Of a DNA stretch of 64,000 bases, positions 46,768 through 57,679 are shown piece by piece (the first letter of the stretch is position 1; every line of letters starts with the position of its first letter). Location: positions 23,438,501 through 23,502,500 of the forward strand of contig OZ018417.1 of assembly GCA_963969595.1 (NCBI GenBank). The letters run 5' to 3'. This DNA is from Neckera pumila (Eukaryota > Streptophyta > Bryopsida > Hypnales > Neckeraceae). Under the pieces are notes generated by a model. That model was not told where the DNA came from, made no database searches, and saw nothing but the letters and a program-made list of their open reading frames with translations. The position numbers were made by a program, and so were the translations under genes.

Positions 46768-49047
46768 TTATCTTAGTGCGAGCCTGCATTTGTATTTTGC
46801 TGCAGTCAAAATTGACACCCTTTATTATGCTGTAACGAAATTACTTGAAGAAAAGACTCATGAATAGAAGTCTATCCCTTGGTTAGGATCTATCGTCCTT
46901 CAAATTTTGCTACAAACGTTTTAGTTTTCATTTTGCTGGCACTTCTGGAGCAAAATTTTGTTTCGTCTTTATTAGGTCACTGGCCATCAGAGGCAAGCGA
47001 GAAAATCATTTGTATGTTTCAACAGTGTCAGCAAAAGTTGTTCACGTGTACCTGTGTATTACCGGTAATGTTAAGTGGTTTCTGTTTCAGATAAGGATGT
47101 AGGGTATGTCTCACCTGGGCTTACGGAAGAACATCGATTAAAAGGTAAGTTGGTCAAACTGGAATTACTGTTTTCTATTATACTCCGTTTTGAAGCGCAG
47201 GTTGTAATGATGGTCTGCAACATATTACACTTTTCACTCCTATGTCATCAGTGAGTTTCTACCAACACTGAATGGATGGTCAAGGTTTAGAGATTCTTAA
47301 AGCTTATGCAGAGGAACATCTTGTGAAATGGAGAAATTTGTGAGATCTATTCTTGATTCTAGAATGACGCTTCATCGACAGATGCGCGCATGGAGCTTTG
47401 AGGTCCACATTCACGCCGATGACCATTTTCTGGTGGCATGATTAGCCTTCACATTCTCAAACATATAGAGAATTCTCTTGTCCTTGTTGGTATCTTCATT
47501 CTCCTCCGCATTCCCTTACGGCTTTACAACACTGGATTCTCCTCACCTGTAACCTCATGTCAAGCATCAATGACTATTCCAATATCTTCAGACATACTTT
47601 AGTAGAAGAAAAAGTCAAATTTAGGGAATATATGTAGGAAGAAAATGTTTCACTTAATATACTAGAGGTTTTAGGGTATGTTCAATTGTTGATTAGTTTC
47701 AGTTGTTGTAGTCCTAGTACAAGCATTGTATTGAAACCTCTTGATTGAAGGTGCCCACTCATTCAATTAGTTGTTGCAATAAAGTTTGCACCTTGTCCAA
47801 CACCATGTAATAAACCAACACTATTGTTGTTGCTACAACAATGTTGGCTAGGCTAGCAATAAAGGTTGCAAGTCATCACTTCTTTGAATACACTACGACC
47901 AGCCATTTTTCACCATGACAATGAATAGCACTTCAATGTGGTCAAGTCTGGCTAGTTGTATGACTCCTCTTTAGAAGAATAGGAATAGTGAAATAGTTAG
48001 GGACAATCTTTGGAGCACTCTAAGACAAATGTGCAGCCACGAAGTTCAAATCCATGTTCTTGTATGAACCTAATTGCACCCTCAAAACTCTAGTAGTAGC
48101 CCTACCACGTCTACAACCTTTGTCCCTAACTTCTCTAACCTTGTCCCCTCTTCACCTCTTTCCAAACATCTATATTCCAAACCACAGATAGTTATAATGT
48201 TTCCTTTGTTGCCACATTTGAAGAGTTCTTCTTGCATCTCTTCCCTGCTTATAACAACTTTCTTGGGTCATGTACACAACCTTGTCAATTTTATGATTCA
48301 AATCTCTAATATATTACAACTACATGTCTTCCTAGACCTCCCCTTCCGCCCACCAAACTCCTATGTTTGTGGCCCATCATGACCCACAAAAATACTACTG
48401 TCAATGTCATATGCTTGTTGTATCGCAAGGGAATTTGACCCCTTTTGCTTATGCCTTTCTTCTCAAACCTCTCACTCTTTTTCTTCCTTGTCCTTGAAGT
48501 GGTTGAATGGCAATTTCTAAATTCTAGCATCTTCTTCCACTAGTTATTGTGCTTCTAATGTTGTCAAGTAGTTGGGTTGATTTTTCATAAATACAAGCAC
48601 ATGTACCAGAAGTTAACATACAAATCCTAAACAATTTAGGTAATCACAATTGGCACTTGCTCTTAGTAAACTGAGAGTTCAAACCGCTAATATAAACTCC
48701 TCCAACTTGTAGGCCAACATAGAAAAGAATTAGATATTTAAAAAAAATTGGATGCAATGCATTATACACGACAAAACTCCACAAGTCTCCAAAATAAACA
48801 TATCATAGCATTTTTTTTTGGTTGCAAGGGTATTTAAGGTGTAATATAATACTGCCACAAGAATCATGTTCAAATTTCCTATTTTTCCATTTTGGCAAAT
48901 TATTGTAAGAACTTCTGAATCTAACAAATTTTCACAAAAATTTGGCAAAAAACAAATCTACGAATATTGGTATAAAAAATCCCTTTATTTACATCCCCTC
49001 ACTTTAATTTCTAGGACATCTTTCATATTAAATCTATTAAGAACTTG
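46768..49047. other. 3' flank of the THA8-like gene and intergenic region
   Basis: The first few hundred bases are probably 3' untranslated. A spliced 3' exon candidate is listed separately at 47091-47144. From 47340 to 48560 composition is mixed, with broken frames on both strands (102 aa plus at 48074-48382; 74 aa minus at 48306-48530) and no recognisable domain. The rest is AT-rich. Confidence 0.35.
47091..47144 (+). other. Candidate untranslated exon downstream of the THA8-like gene
   Basis: A strong acceptor (TTTCTGTTTCAG, ending 47090) and a consensus donor (AAAAG|GTAAGT at 47144/47145) delimit 54 bp. It may be a spliced 3' UTR exon or an alternative exon of the preceding gene. Sequence alone does not show use. 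Confidence 0.3.
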
Positions 49048-49978
49048 TTAACCCCTAAAGGACCAACATGCGTTTTTTGGCCGTATAGAAATTTTGGGCA
49101 GGTACGTGTGACTAGAGATATCCATATTTGAGGCTGAAATTTTAATAGAAGGTGGGGGCAAGGAATATCTTCATGTGTACCAAGTATCATGACATTTCGA
49201 AATACAAGTCAAAAGTTGTGACTTGATATGTTACTTTTTTTCGTAACCGGGCAGTTTGGGCAGATCAGAAAAATCATTTTTTCCGAAATTTTTTTTTTGA
49301 AATTGGTTCTCTACATTTATATATACTTAAAAAGCTTTGAGTCACTCCATTTCAATCAATGAGGCAAAAGTTATGAGGGTTTTTGGTTTGCGGGCAGTAA
49401 TGGATTCTCTACTCTAAAAAAAACTTTAAAGTTGTTTATTTAATTCAATTTTCAATATTTTTGGAAAAGAATAAAATCTTAGGATGTAGATTGATTATTA
49501 CAACATTACAACCGTTGGGATTGGCATTTTTAAACTCCATGATTAAATTTTTAACAATTTAGTATTTTGAGTCATTTTCGACTTCTTTCTACTTGCTATT
49601 TTTTTCCTATATGTTGTACAATTCTAAATGATGTGAAATTTTTCATGCATATAGACAATTTGTTTAGAAAACTGAATTCAAAGAAGCACCACCTTTATCG
49701 GCATTTTTTCATTGAAAAGTGAGCTTGCAAAGTGCAGCTGCCCGTTTTTTCGCAGGATTGAAAAAATGGTTTTCAAGACTTTGAATGCTTCTATCTTATG
49801 ATCCACACGGTGGAATTTTCTGAAATTTTTACCACATGTTTTCAAAGTATCATACTACAAGATCCTACGGTTACATGTGTCAAAAATTGTTTTTTTCCAA
49901 AAATTTGGTAGTTGTATTAGAAATGGCAGTTTTGGAGCGTTTTTGGTGATTACATAGTCGTGAAACTTTAGGGGTTAA
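49048..49978 (+). mobile_element. TTAA-terminal element, subfamily B, full length (reference copy)
   Basis: This 931-bp copy runs from TTAACCCCTAAAGGACCAA to AACTTTAGGGGTTAA. The motifs in order are GGGCAGGTACGTG near 49094, the GGTGGGGGCAAGGAATATC block, GGGCAGTTTGGGCAG near 49248, AAAGCTTTGAGTCACTCCATT near 49330, the ATTACAACATT block near 49497, ATCTTATGATCCACACGGTGG near 49794, and AAGATCCTACGGTTACATGTG near 49858. There is no ORF. Confidence 0.88.
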
Positions 49979-51524
49979 AACATGTTAAATTTGGCAAATT
50001 TTGACATGTTCATAGTAAAAAGAATTGTTTAAGATTTATTTTGACTATTGTTTGAATATTAATAGTAAAAATAATGTCTTTTCTAATAGAATTCTTGTAG
50101 AATTTTATAAAATGTATTAAATTTCACAGATCCTAATAGGTCTTAACAAACTATAACAAAAACTATCTCCAAGAAAATACAAATAGTTAGTAAGTTTTGT
50201 GCTTGAGCAATTTTTGTTTTCATTTGACATGATTAGAAATAGTGAAGGAGGTTGGGATACACTTTAGTGACACTTCTACCTTTTGAATTTTTATTTTACA
50301 AAGCTAGATTTTAAGGGGGTTAGGAAGTGCTTGCATGGAGGGTCTTTTAGTATAATCATACAATCATACTAAAATTTAAAACTTTGACATTCTTCTTAGA
50401 ACTCTTGGTACAATTTTGCAAATTTGCAATTTTTTTGATTTAATAGATACTACCTGTCCCACTAAAAAGCTCCTTATTTTATCTCATGTTTTTCTTATAT
50501 TAATTTCATTGACCATGTTGTAAAATGTATAATTCAGAATGGTCTAAACTTTATATCACCACAATCCATGAAGAATATTGTATCTGTTCAATGCAACTAA
50601 AATAAAAATTGGACCCAAACAAGCTTCCAATATGCATACTCAAAACTACTAAAAAAAATCAAGAGCTTTTTAGTAGGACAAAGGTAGTATTTATGAATTC
50701 TTTCATTTTTGAATATGCTTTGTTTAGCTTTAGCAATTTTGATTTATATTCAAATTTTGATTACATTTTTCAATTATAATAGGAGGGGCTTTGGGCATCT
50801 TGCAGACAAAAAAAATCTATTCACAACTATAGAAAAGTCTTTTTTAAGATCTCTAGTAACAATTTTTTTATGCCATACTTCTGGCTACATGCACAAACTA
50901 TATCCTATGGGTTCTCCAATGTTGCTTCATATATTAATTGAAAATTCAACTTCCAATAGAGGTTTAAAAATGTGCATTTAAAAAATAAAAATAAAAAACC
51001 TTTTACCCTAGTTAAAAATGTTAGGTTAAACATCAAAAATTATCTTTGAATTTTTTTGACAAACACTTTTATTATTTGTCAATAGCAAATTTGTTGCTAT
51101 TTTTAATATAGAGCTAATGTTTCTAGGATGGTTCAAAATATGAGTGGGATGCATATTTGAAGGCTATCCAACGCATAGAATTGATGACATTGTTTTTGTA
51201 CAAAAGCATTTGTGTTGATTAGGTGCAAATTAATAGCTAGGAAGGACCATCTTAAACCAAGAGAGTTTAATTGGCGATCATAAACAATGTGTCAAAGAAT
51301 ACTCATTTTCTATTCATATAAAGACAAATTTCATCTAAAAAAGAAGGCAATCTAAAAAAAATTCTTGAATTTGATGTTCAAAAGCATAGGGGTACAAACT
51401 TGAATTGGTGGATTCTCTACAATCATACCCTAATTCAAATGTTTAAATTTGAACATTGTTTCCCAAGCACTTATTTATTCTCATGATTATTTAGGACTCC
51501 CTTTTGAAAACGTGCACATATTAT
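49979..51524. other. Intergenic AT-rich, nothing recognised
   Basis: AT-rich sequence. A 90-aa plus frame (50709-50981) has no recognisable motif. Confidence 0.4.
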
Positions 51525-51812
51525 TTAGGACTCCGTTTTGGAAACAAGCACAGAATTGGATGATGCTACCTTACGACATGTCATCTTAGGGAGATTGCAT
51601 GTGCATTCTTCAAAAATTTTGTCAAACACCAAAATGTGATCAACATTTAACTGCAAAACTGTCAGGACTTTGAGAACTCTGTGCCAAGGGTTAGGAGGCT
51701 TTGCATTGACAACAACGGCATTGCCTTGCATTGCTATGGGTGAAGAAATGAGTGCAACCACGGCATATTGAAAAGCAAGCATGTGCTGCACGTTACAGTA
51801 CTCTATCAACAA
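51525..51812 (-). pseudogene. STAS-like domain fragment (tentative)
   Basis: This 95-aa minus frame reads VALISSPIAMQGNAVVVNA, then a loop with PPNPWHRVLKVLTVLQLN, then DHILVFDKIFEE. This matches the usual pattern of the second half of a STAS domain (helix, G-x-VVVNA strand, P-x2-RVL helix, then a strand and an acidic last helix). The first half with the conserved loop is missing, and no splice sites or start support it. It is more likely a gene fragment than a complete gene. The assignment rests only on the residue pattern. Confidence 0.3.
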
Positions 51813-52497
51813 AATTCATACGTAGAATTCTGACAATACTTGGTACACAAATCAAATTTGAACTTCAAAGCTGTGTCTTAGCAACGACTCACTACAAAAA
51901 CCAAAATTTCAAGATGTATTATGGAATGAGCACAAACAATCAATTGCAAAATTATGCAGTGAATATGAACCCAATAATTTCGACTTGTATGTAGTACCAA
52001 GTGCATTTTTCTTTTGTTTGGTTACATTTTGATTTTGTATCACAAATTGCTCAACAGCAATAAGATACGCTGAGAAACACTGAATTAGGCGAAATTATTG
52101 AAGAGGTTTGGTCTGAAACCCACTTGACCTGTCAATCTCCTTTCAAATACTGTAAGCTCACAAAATACCTGTGCCATTTAAAGGACAAAATCGGTGAGTC
52201 AGACGACTATGTTTACCAAAGCAAAGAACTACCATAGAAAATAACAAAGATATTAATCTAAAATGCCCCAATTTGCAAATAAAACTACATATTTCTACAG
52301 TGTTCACAAGGAGATCCTTAACTAGTTATCGCGGGAAATCACAAGATGGAAAGACAGGTACCCACGTATGCAGTTTACTCACTTTGGTTGACCAGAACAT
52401 GTTCTTTACGATAAGAATTTTAGTACTCCAACATGTCACATCAGGATCTCAAGTGAAGCTTCCACCCAAATAGGCACGTCATTGTCAAAATTGCAAA

Positions 52498-55194
52498 CTA
52501 AGAACTGTAATGAGACCACAATTTAATTGTTCGATCATGTGACACAGTCCCAATATGCCTTCCATCTGCAACCAGCGGCACATTGAGTTAGGAACTTCCC
52601 GTAGGAGAAAGTTCAGGGTGAAACATATATAACAGATGGCACGAGCATTGCAGTATGCCCTGCTTTTTAGATGTGCCTCTGCCCCTCAAGGCAAGATTTG
52701 AACTACTAACAGACTCTAATAACCCCAAATGTCCCGGGCAGTCTACAAAATGCAATCAGACACCTTGTGTAATGACCAGCATATTTTCACTTAGTAAGAA
52801 AATTTCTGAACCGCCAAGCATGCTTGAATATCTTACCTGGTGACACATCAACTCCGGCTACCTTACTTTCATGACCCGCCAGAGTCTTCACTGGTTTAAA
52901 ATCACGAGCCGACCATATCTGCAATCCAATTTCAGATTAACTTCTTGTTAAAAAGTGTAAAGATCCATCAGTGTTATAACACTCCAAAATATCAGGTTAG
53001 GAGATATTTCAAAACAATAAGTGAGAGTTTTACAAATAATTTCACGCTAGATCAAGTAAGCATTAAATGTCCTGAAAATAACAGTAGATAAGAGCACACG
53101 CGATAAGGTTGCAGATAAAAAGATTGTACCCGAGATGTGTTATCAAACGAGGCTGTCACCAGGAAGTAACCTTCTGAAGGTTCGAACTTGACTTGAGAGA
53201 TGAGATTATTATGCGCAGGAATGATGTACAGACACTGCTTCTTCCGCAAATCCCATACTCTGCATGTGTGGTCATCACTCCCCGTCGCTAAATGGTACCC
53301 ATTGGGCGAGAAATCAACGCCGTACACCTGTCCAAGAGGAACCCAGCCCCAACTTCGGTAGGTGAGACGAATGATGTTCATGATTTAAACTCGAGAGTGC
53401 ATTGCTAAGAATGGAGTCAAGAGGACTAGTCAATCCTGAGACGTACAGGCTACAGGGACACAAAAAGATCGTAAGATGTTGAAAAAACTGGCGCAAATGA
53501 CAAATTAGGAAGGTAGTTATGCAGATAACAAGCATTTGATATGTACAGACCATCCTTTACTTACAGATTTGACATGACCTTCCAAAGCCAGAATACTCTT
53601 CCCAGTTCGCAAATCCCACACGCGAGCCAATGCATCCATCCCACATGATGCTGCTAATGCCCCATCCTGCTGAAATGCAATGCCATATACACTACGACTG
53701 TGCCCCTCCTGTAACAAAAGCTCGATACCCGTGCTCACATCCCAGAGCCTCCACGTTTTATCAAAACTTGCAGTTCCAAGGTAAGCACCTGAAGGGTGGA
53801 ATGCAATCCTGGCAAGCCGGTCCAAATGACCTTCGTAGGATTGTAGTTTCTTCCCTTCGAGACTCCACAAAATTGCAGTTCGATCAGCAGAGGCTGTTGC
53901 AACGTTCCCTGCCCCAGGTTCGAGGGTCTTACAAGCGCCAGGGTGGAAAACAACATCGGTAACACGCTCTGTGTGATGACCTTTAAAGGTACCCACGTGC
54001 TTTACGTGGGGCACGCTCCAGAGTTTAGACACACCTGTCCAGGACCTAGACAGGCAACAGTTAGAGCACGTCTCATTTTTCTGGCTGCACCTCCAATTAC
54101 GAGAGGGGCAGCTGGAACGTACGATTACATTTCTATCGAAAATAGAAAGCTGATCTTTGACCTCAAATTTTAAAACTAAATCACAGTAAAGATAACGAAA
54201 TGATGATGCTTTTGAGAGACTTGGCTCAAATTGAAGCGTCAGAAGATTCCATTCCAGCTCTTCCAGCGTTGCATTTGAGCAGGGGTTAACTGATCTTAAG
54301 GCTGGAGTAATGGAGCAATCCTGCTGGAGACGAAGTAGGCTGATATGTCCATGAGTGACATGCGCACACTTCCAGACCAGAAAGTATGTTGCGAAGGCAT
54401 ACAGCGAACTCCAAGCAAAGTTTAGGTTATGCCCACCCTAAACCCAAACCCTACACTTCAGCAAGGACAATGCGAGACGACCCTTACCCAGTAGCCAACA
54501 AGGACGCGTCCGGTGAGAAGGCGCAGGATGAAAGCGGCCTGCCATCCCCGATCTCGCTGCAATCCAGAGACGTATTCGCCATGCATTGCAGCACCTGCTC
54601 CGTTTCCGCGTCTTCGTCCTCGTCCAACTCTGTTTGCTTTCGCTTGACCCTCTCCAGGCGAGCCTGGGAGCGCGGCAGGGAAAATCGCAATACCTCCTTG
54701 CGGCACAGGAGAAGTTCCGAGGAACCTTCCGTGTAAAACAACTGCAGCGGTGCAACATCGTCGTCGGGCACGACCTCCTGTGCCCGGGTTAGCTTGTCGA
54801 GCTCGCCGTCCGCGTCCAGCTTGGCCATGATAGCGCGCAGGCGGTCGCGACGCTCCATCTCGCGCTCGCCAGGCAGAGAGACCGGGTGGCCGAAGTGGCG
54901 AAGTCGCTCTTGGACGGCAGTGTCATTGGTGGGCACAGCCAGGGCCGAAGCGCGGCGTTTCATGAGCAATTGTTGGACAAGGTGTTCCTTACGCTCGCGA
55001 GCGCGCTGGCTAGCTTCAGAGACGTGGTAGAGGGTGAGATTGGCGTCGGTGTCGGTGTCTGGGTCCGGGAAGTTGGGGGCATGGGAAGGGGAATCCTGCG
55101 GGTGATCGTCATCGGCCTCGGAGGAGGAAGAGGGGTCGGGGTGGGGATCCATGTCGACATCGGTGGGAGCAGGAGGCAGGGCGGCGTCGGCCAT
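52498..55194 (-). CDS. PRP4: U4/U6 small nuclear ribonucleoprotein PRP4 (WD40)
   Basis: Five exons on the minus strand: 54488-55194, 53565-54045, 53130-53327, 52837-52918, 52498-52565. All are GT-AG and in frame, giving 511 aa. Residues 1-75 are acidic and Pro/Ser-rich. The PRP4-type SFM region follows (about 80-130, with [21 protein letters not shown]), then a charged helical linker with [11 protein letters not shown]. Seven WD40 blades run to the C terminus, for example [38 protein letters not shown] and [13 protein letters not shown]; the last blade ends [12 protein letters not shown]. The plant orthologue (LACHESIS in Arabidopsis, about 550 aa) is a core part of the U4/U6.U5 tri-snRNP and acts in pre-mRNA splicing in the nucleus. 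The start at 55194 is the first ATG, after a GC-rich leader. Intron 1 (54046-54487) and intron 3 are the longer ones. Confidence 0.95.
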
Positions 55195-55254
55195 AGAGAC
55201 CAGCTAACTGAACTTAGCACAGGGCAGGAGAGGCAGAGAGACAGTGAGCACAAG

Positions 55255-55310
55255 AGAGAGGAGGCTAGAAAGGAGGCTAGAAAGGAGGCTGGAGAGGACG
55301 CTGAGGATGG
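55255..55310. repeat. 12-bp tandem repeat in the PRP4 leader
   Basis: On the plus strand GAGGCTAGAAAG occurs at 55261 and 55273 and a variant GAGGCTGGAGAG at 55285, with a weaker fourth unit. In the PRP4 transcript this would be a CT-rich leader stretch 60-120 nt before the start codon, a composition common in plant 5' leaders. Confidence 0.65.
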
Positions 55311-55434
55311 TGGGAGGGGAAGCAACACCAACAACGAGAGCTGTTGCGACGAGCTTCCCAAACACCTCACAGCCCACGCACGCACCACCGGCAACCACAG
55401 GACAGCATCGTTAAGAAACAAAGGCGAAGACCCT

Positions 55435-55443
55435 AAACCCTAA
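55435..55443. promoter_or_regulatory. PRP4: Telo-box-like AAACCCTAA upstream of PRP4
   Basis: AAACCCTAA lies about 240 bp upstream of the PRP4 start codon, within CCCTAAACCCTAAA. Plant telo-boxes are often found in promoters or leaders of housekeeping genes. Similar motifs recur in PRP4 intron 1 (near 54440), DUF21-CBS intron 1 (near 22990) and THA8-like intron 3 (near 45850). Confidence 0.4.
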
Positions 55444-55450
55444 ATTTTGC

Positions 55451-55966
55451 CCAGGCAGGTCGACGAGTCGACGAGCCCCAGGGTGAATTGAAGATGTTGA
55501 GGAAATCTATAACTTACCCGTTTGTTGTCACAATAATTTAATTTTCACATTTCGACAATTCAGCAGCCTGTTTCGATGTTTCGATTTTCCTGATTTTCTC
55601 TTATTTTCAGAGTAGTTGAAAATTTCTCAAATTTTCCCTTGAAATTTTTTCAGATTTTCAGAAATAGTTGTAGAATTTTTAAAATTTCAGACACAATCAA
55701 AATTTTGCCTAGTATTTACGAAACTAACCTACACGTATGGTACTTTTTTTTTCATACATTTGCATACAATTTTTATGACTTTTATTAATTTGGCATTTTT
55801 AAGCAATGTAGAATGATATTTTGTTATATTTAATAGTAACATATTTAATTTTTGAAATGATTGCATGAATTTTAATAATATCACTAATTCCATATATTCA
55901 AAACATTTGAAACTTGTTGAAATTTTTTTTCCGCGTAAGATTTATGACTTATATTATTTTGGCTCT
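55451..55966. other. Intergenic AT-rich, upstream of PRP4
   Basis: Composition drops sharply from the GC-rich leader to AT-rich sequence at about 55500. Several TTTCAGATTTTC-like short repeats occur at 55560-55700. No gene is visible. Confidence 0.4.
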
Positions 55967-56822
55967 TTAACCCGTAAAGGACCCTTTGTCCCCTCAGAGG
56001 ACAATTTGGGTCCGGGCAGGTATCTATTGTCTCAATTTTTAGTGATTTTTTTTGGGATTTTTTGAAGTTGTGTATTTTTGCAAGAGCTTTGTGAATATAT
56101 AATTTTTATTTTAATTGATGCCTGAGAGCAAAAATTATGGCACAATAAGCAAAAATGGAGTTTGGCGGGCAGTACAAAATAAATCACAGAAAGTCAAAAT
56201 AATTTTTTTCAAATTTCTTTTTCAAAGATTGTATTTTTGTCTACATGTGAAAGCTTTGTTTCATTCAATTTGGACTAATAATGAGAAAATTATCGACAAT
56301 CTTAGTTTTTTGGGCAAATAAATAGGATTAGATTTTCCTTCTAGAACAATCTCACCGTTGGGATTATTGTAATTCAATTCCATCTAGAAGCTATTAACAA
56401 TTTAACTTTTCTTTCAATTTTGAACCCACCTCTACTTAACAATTTTTTAATGAGTGAAAATTAAGTGCTTTTTTTCCTAATTTGTTTTTGTAGATTCTAA
56501 ACTCAACTATTTAACATAAATAAGTAGAAAATCAAAATTAGTAGTGCAAAAAATTTGAATTAGAAAGATTCAAATCCAAAACATCTAGTCAAGCAAGGTG
56601 CAAAAAAACTTGTTTTCTTCACTTTAAATGTATATATCTTGCAATCTACACGGTCAAAGTTTCTGAAATTTTTTCCATGTATTCATATACAAGTCAAGTA
56701 TAAGATCTTACGATTGGATATGCAAAAAAAGACAATTTTTAAAGTTCTTTTCTCTTTGCAATAGAAATGACAGTTTTGAGTGGTTTTTGATAGGAAAATC
56801 ACTTTGGTCCTTTAGGGGTTAA
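55967..56822 (+). mobile_element. TTAA-terminal element, subfamily A
   Basis: This 856-bp copy begins TTAACCCGTAAAGGACCC (one change in the terminal repeat) and ends TTTGGTCCTTTAGGGGTTAA. It closely resembles the copy at 4266-5200 along its length but lacks about 90 bp in the middle, after the CTTAGTTTTTTGGGCAA block near 56310. The hairpin at 55988-56002 has one C-A mismatch. Confidence 0.87.
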
Positions 56823-57679
56823 AATACATCAAAATCAAGATTAAATCAAAAAATGGAAGGGAGACGTAAACCAAAATGCTTTGAATAATTTAAAGAAGTT
56901 TTTTTTTGTAGTCTTCATGACATATTAAGACCCTGGGAAACAAATCCATATATAAATTGCCAAGTGAAATGGAAAAATGGTAAAGGGCCTTTAGGCTATT
57001 AGATTTAGCTTGAAGAGCAAGAAATGAAGGAAAAGACAATACCATGTAAACAAACTCCGACTATAGTAAACTTACATCCAAGATTGAAATCAATTTATTT
57101 CTCTTGAGCTCAAGAGTCACTAATATAGATCTCGCTAAAAAATGATTTTTATTGAGCCTCAACGTTGACTTCAAAATTCACACCTAAATAAAGGACCAAA
57201 AATTCAGTTAGTACCTATATATGAGCACATCCATTGCCATAGCATCAAGAGAGACCTTGTTCCTAAGGAAAATAACTCCTCACATGACCATCTTGAACAA
57301 AGAACTTCAAAACAATCATTTTGACACTTTTTTTGTGAAGTTTTCTCAATACGTTTTGAAGTTGCCAACAAAAGGATGCATATTTTATGGACAAGAGGGT
57401 CCTACGGCCAATTCTAACTAGAATTTGTTATCTTTTGATTTTGACTTCTTCACAAAAAACATTGCTAAAGAAAATGCAAAGATAACAACCTCTCTGAATA
57501 CCTCCCTTAAGTTGTTTCCAACCAATGCAATGGTTTTGGATCAATGATCAACATGATAACTATAATCACAAAGGATGACAAGTTACAATGAATATTTTCA
57601 AATTAAATTGCATGCAAAAATCATGGTCAAGAGATTCAGAAACAAGATAGCCAGCAATTGGTCAAGATTGCCAACCTGA
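56823..57679. other. Intergenic, 3' flank of the PPR-DYW gene
   Basis: AT-rich; no gene is recognised. The part nearest 57679 would hold the 3' untranslated region of the PPR gene on the minus strand. Confidence 0.4.

Noticed and set aside
54386..55443. Plus-strand and other minus-strand frames over the PRP4 first exon (up to 185 aa)
   Set aside because: Shadows in GC-rich sequence; the PRP4 frame has clear homology and splice sites.
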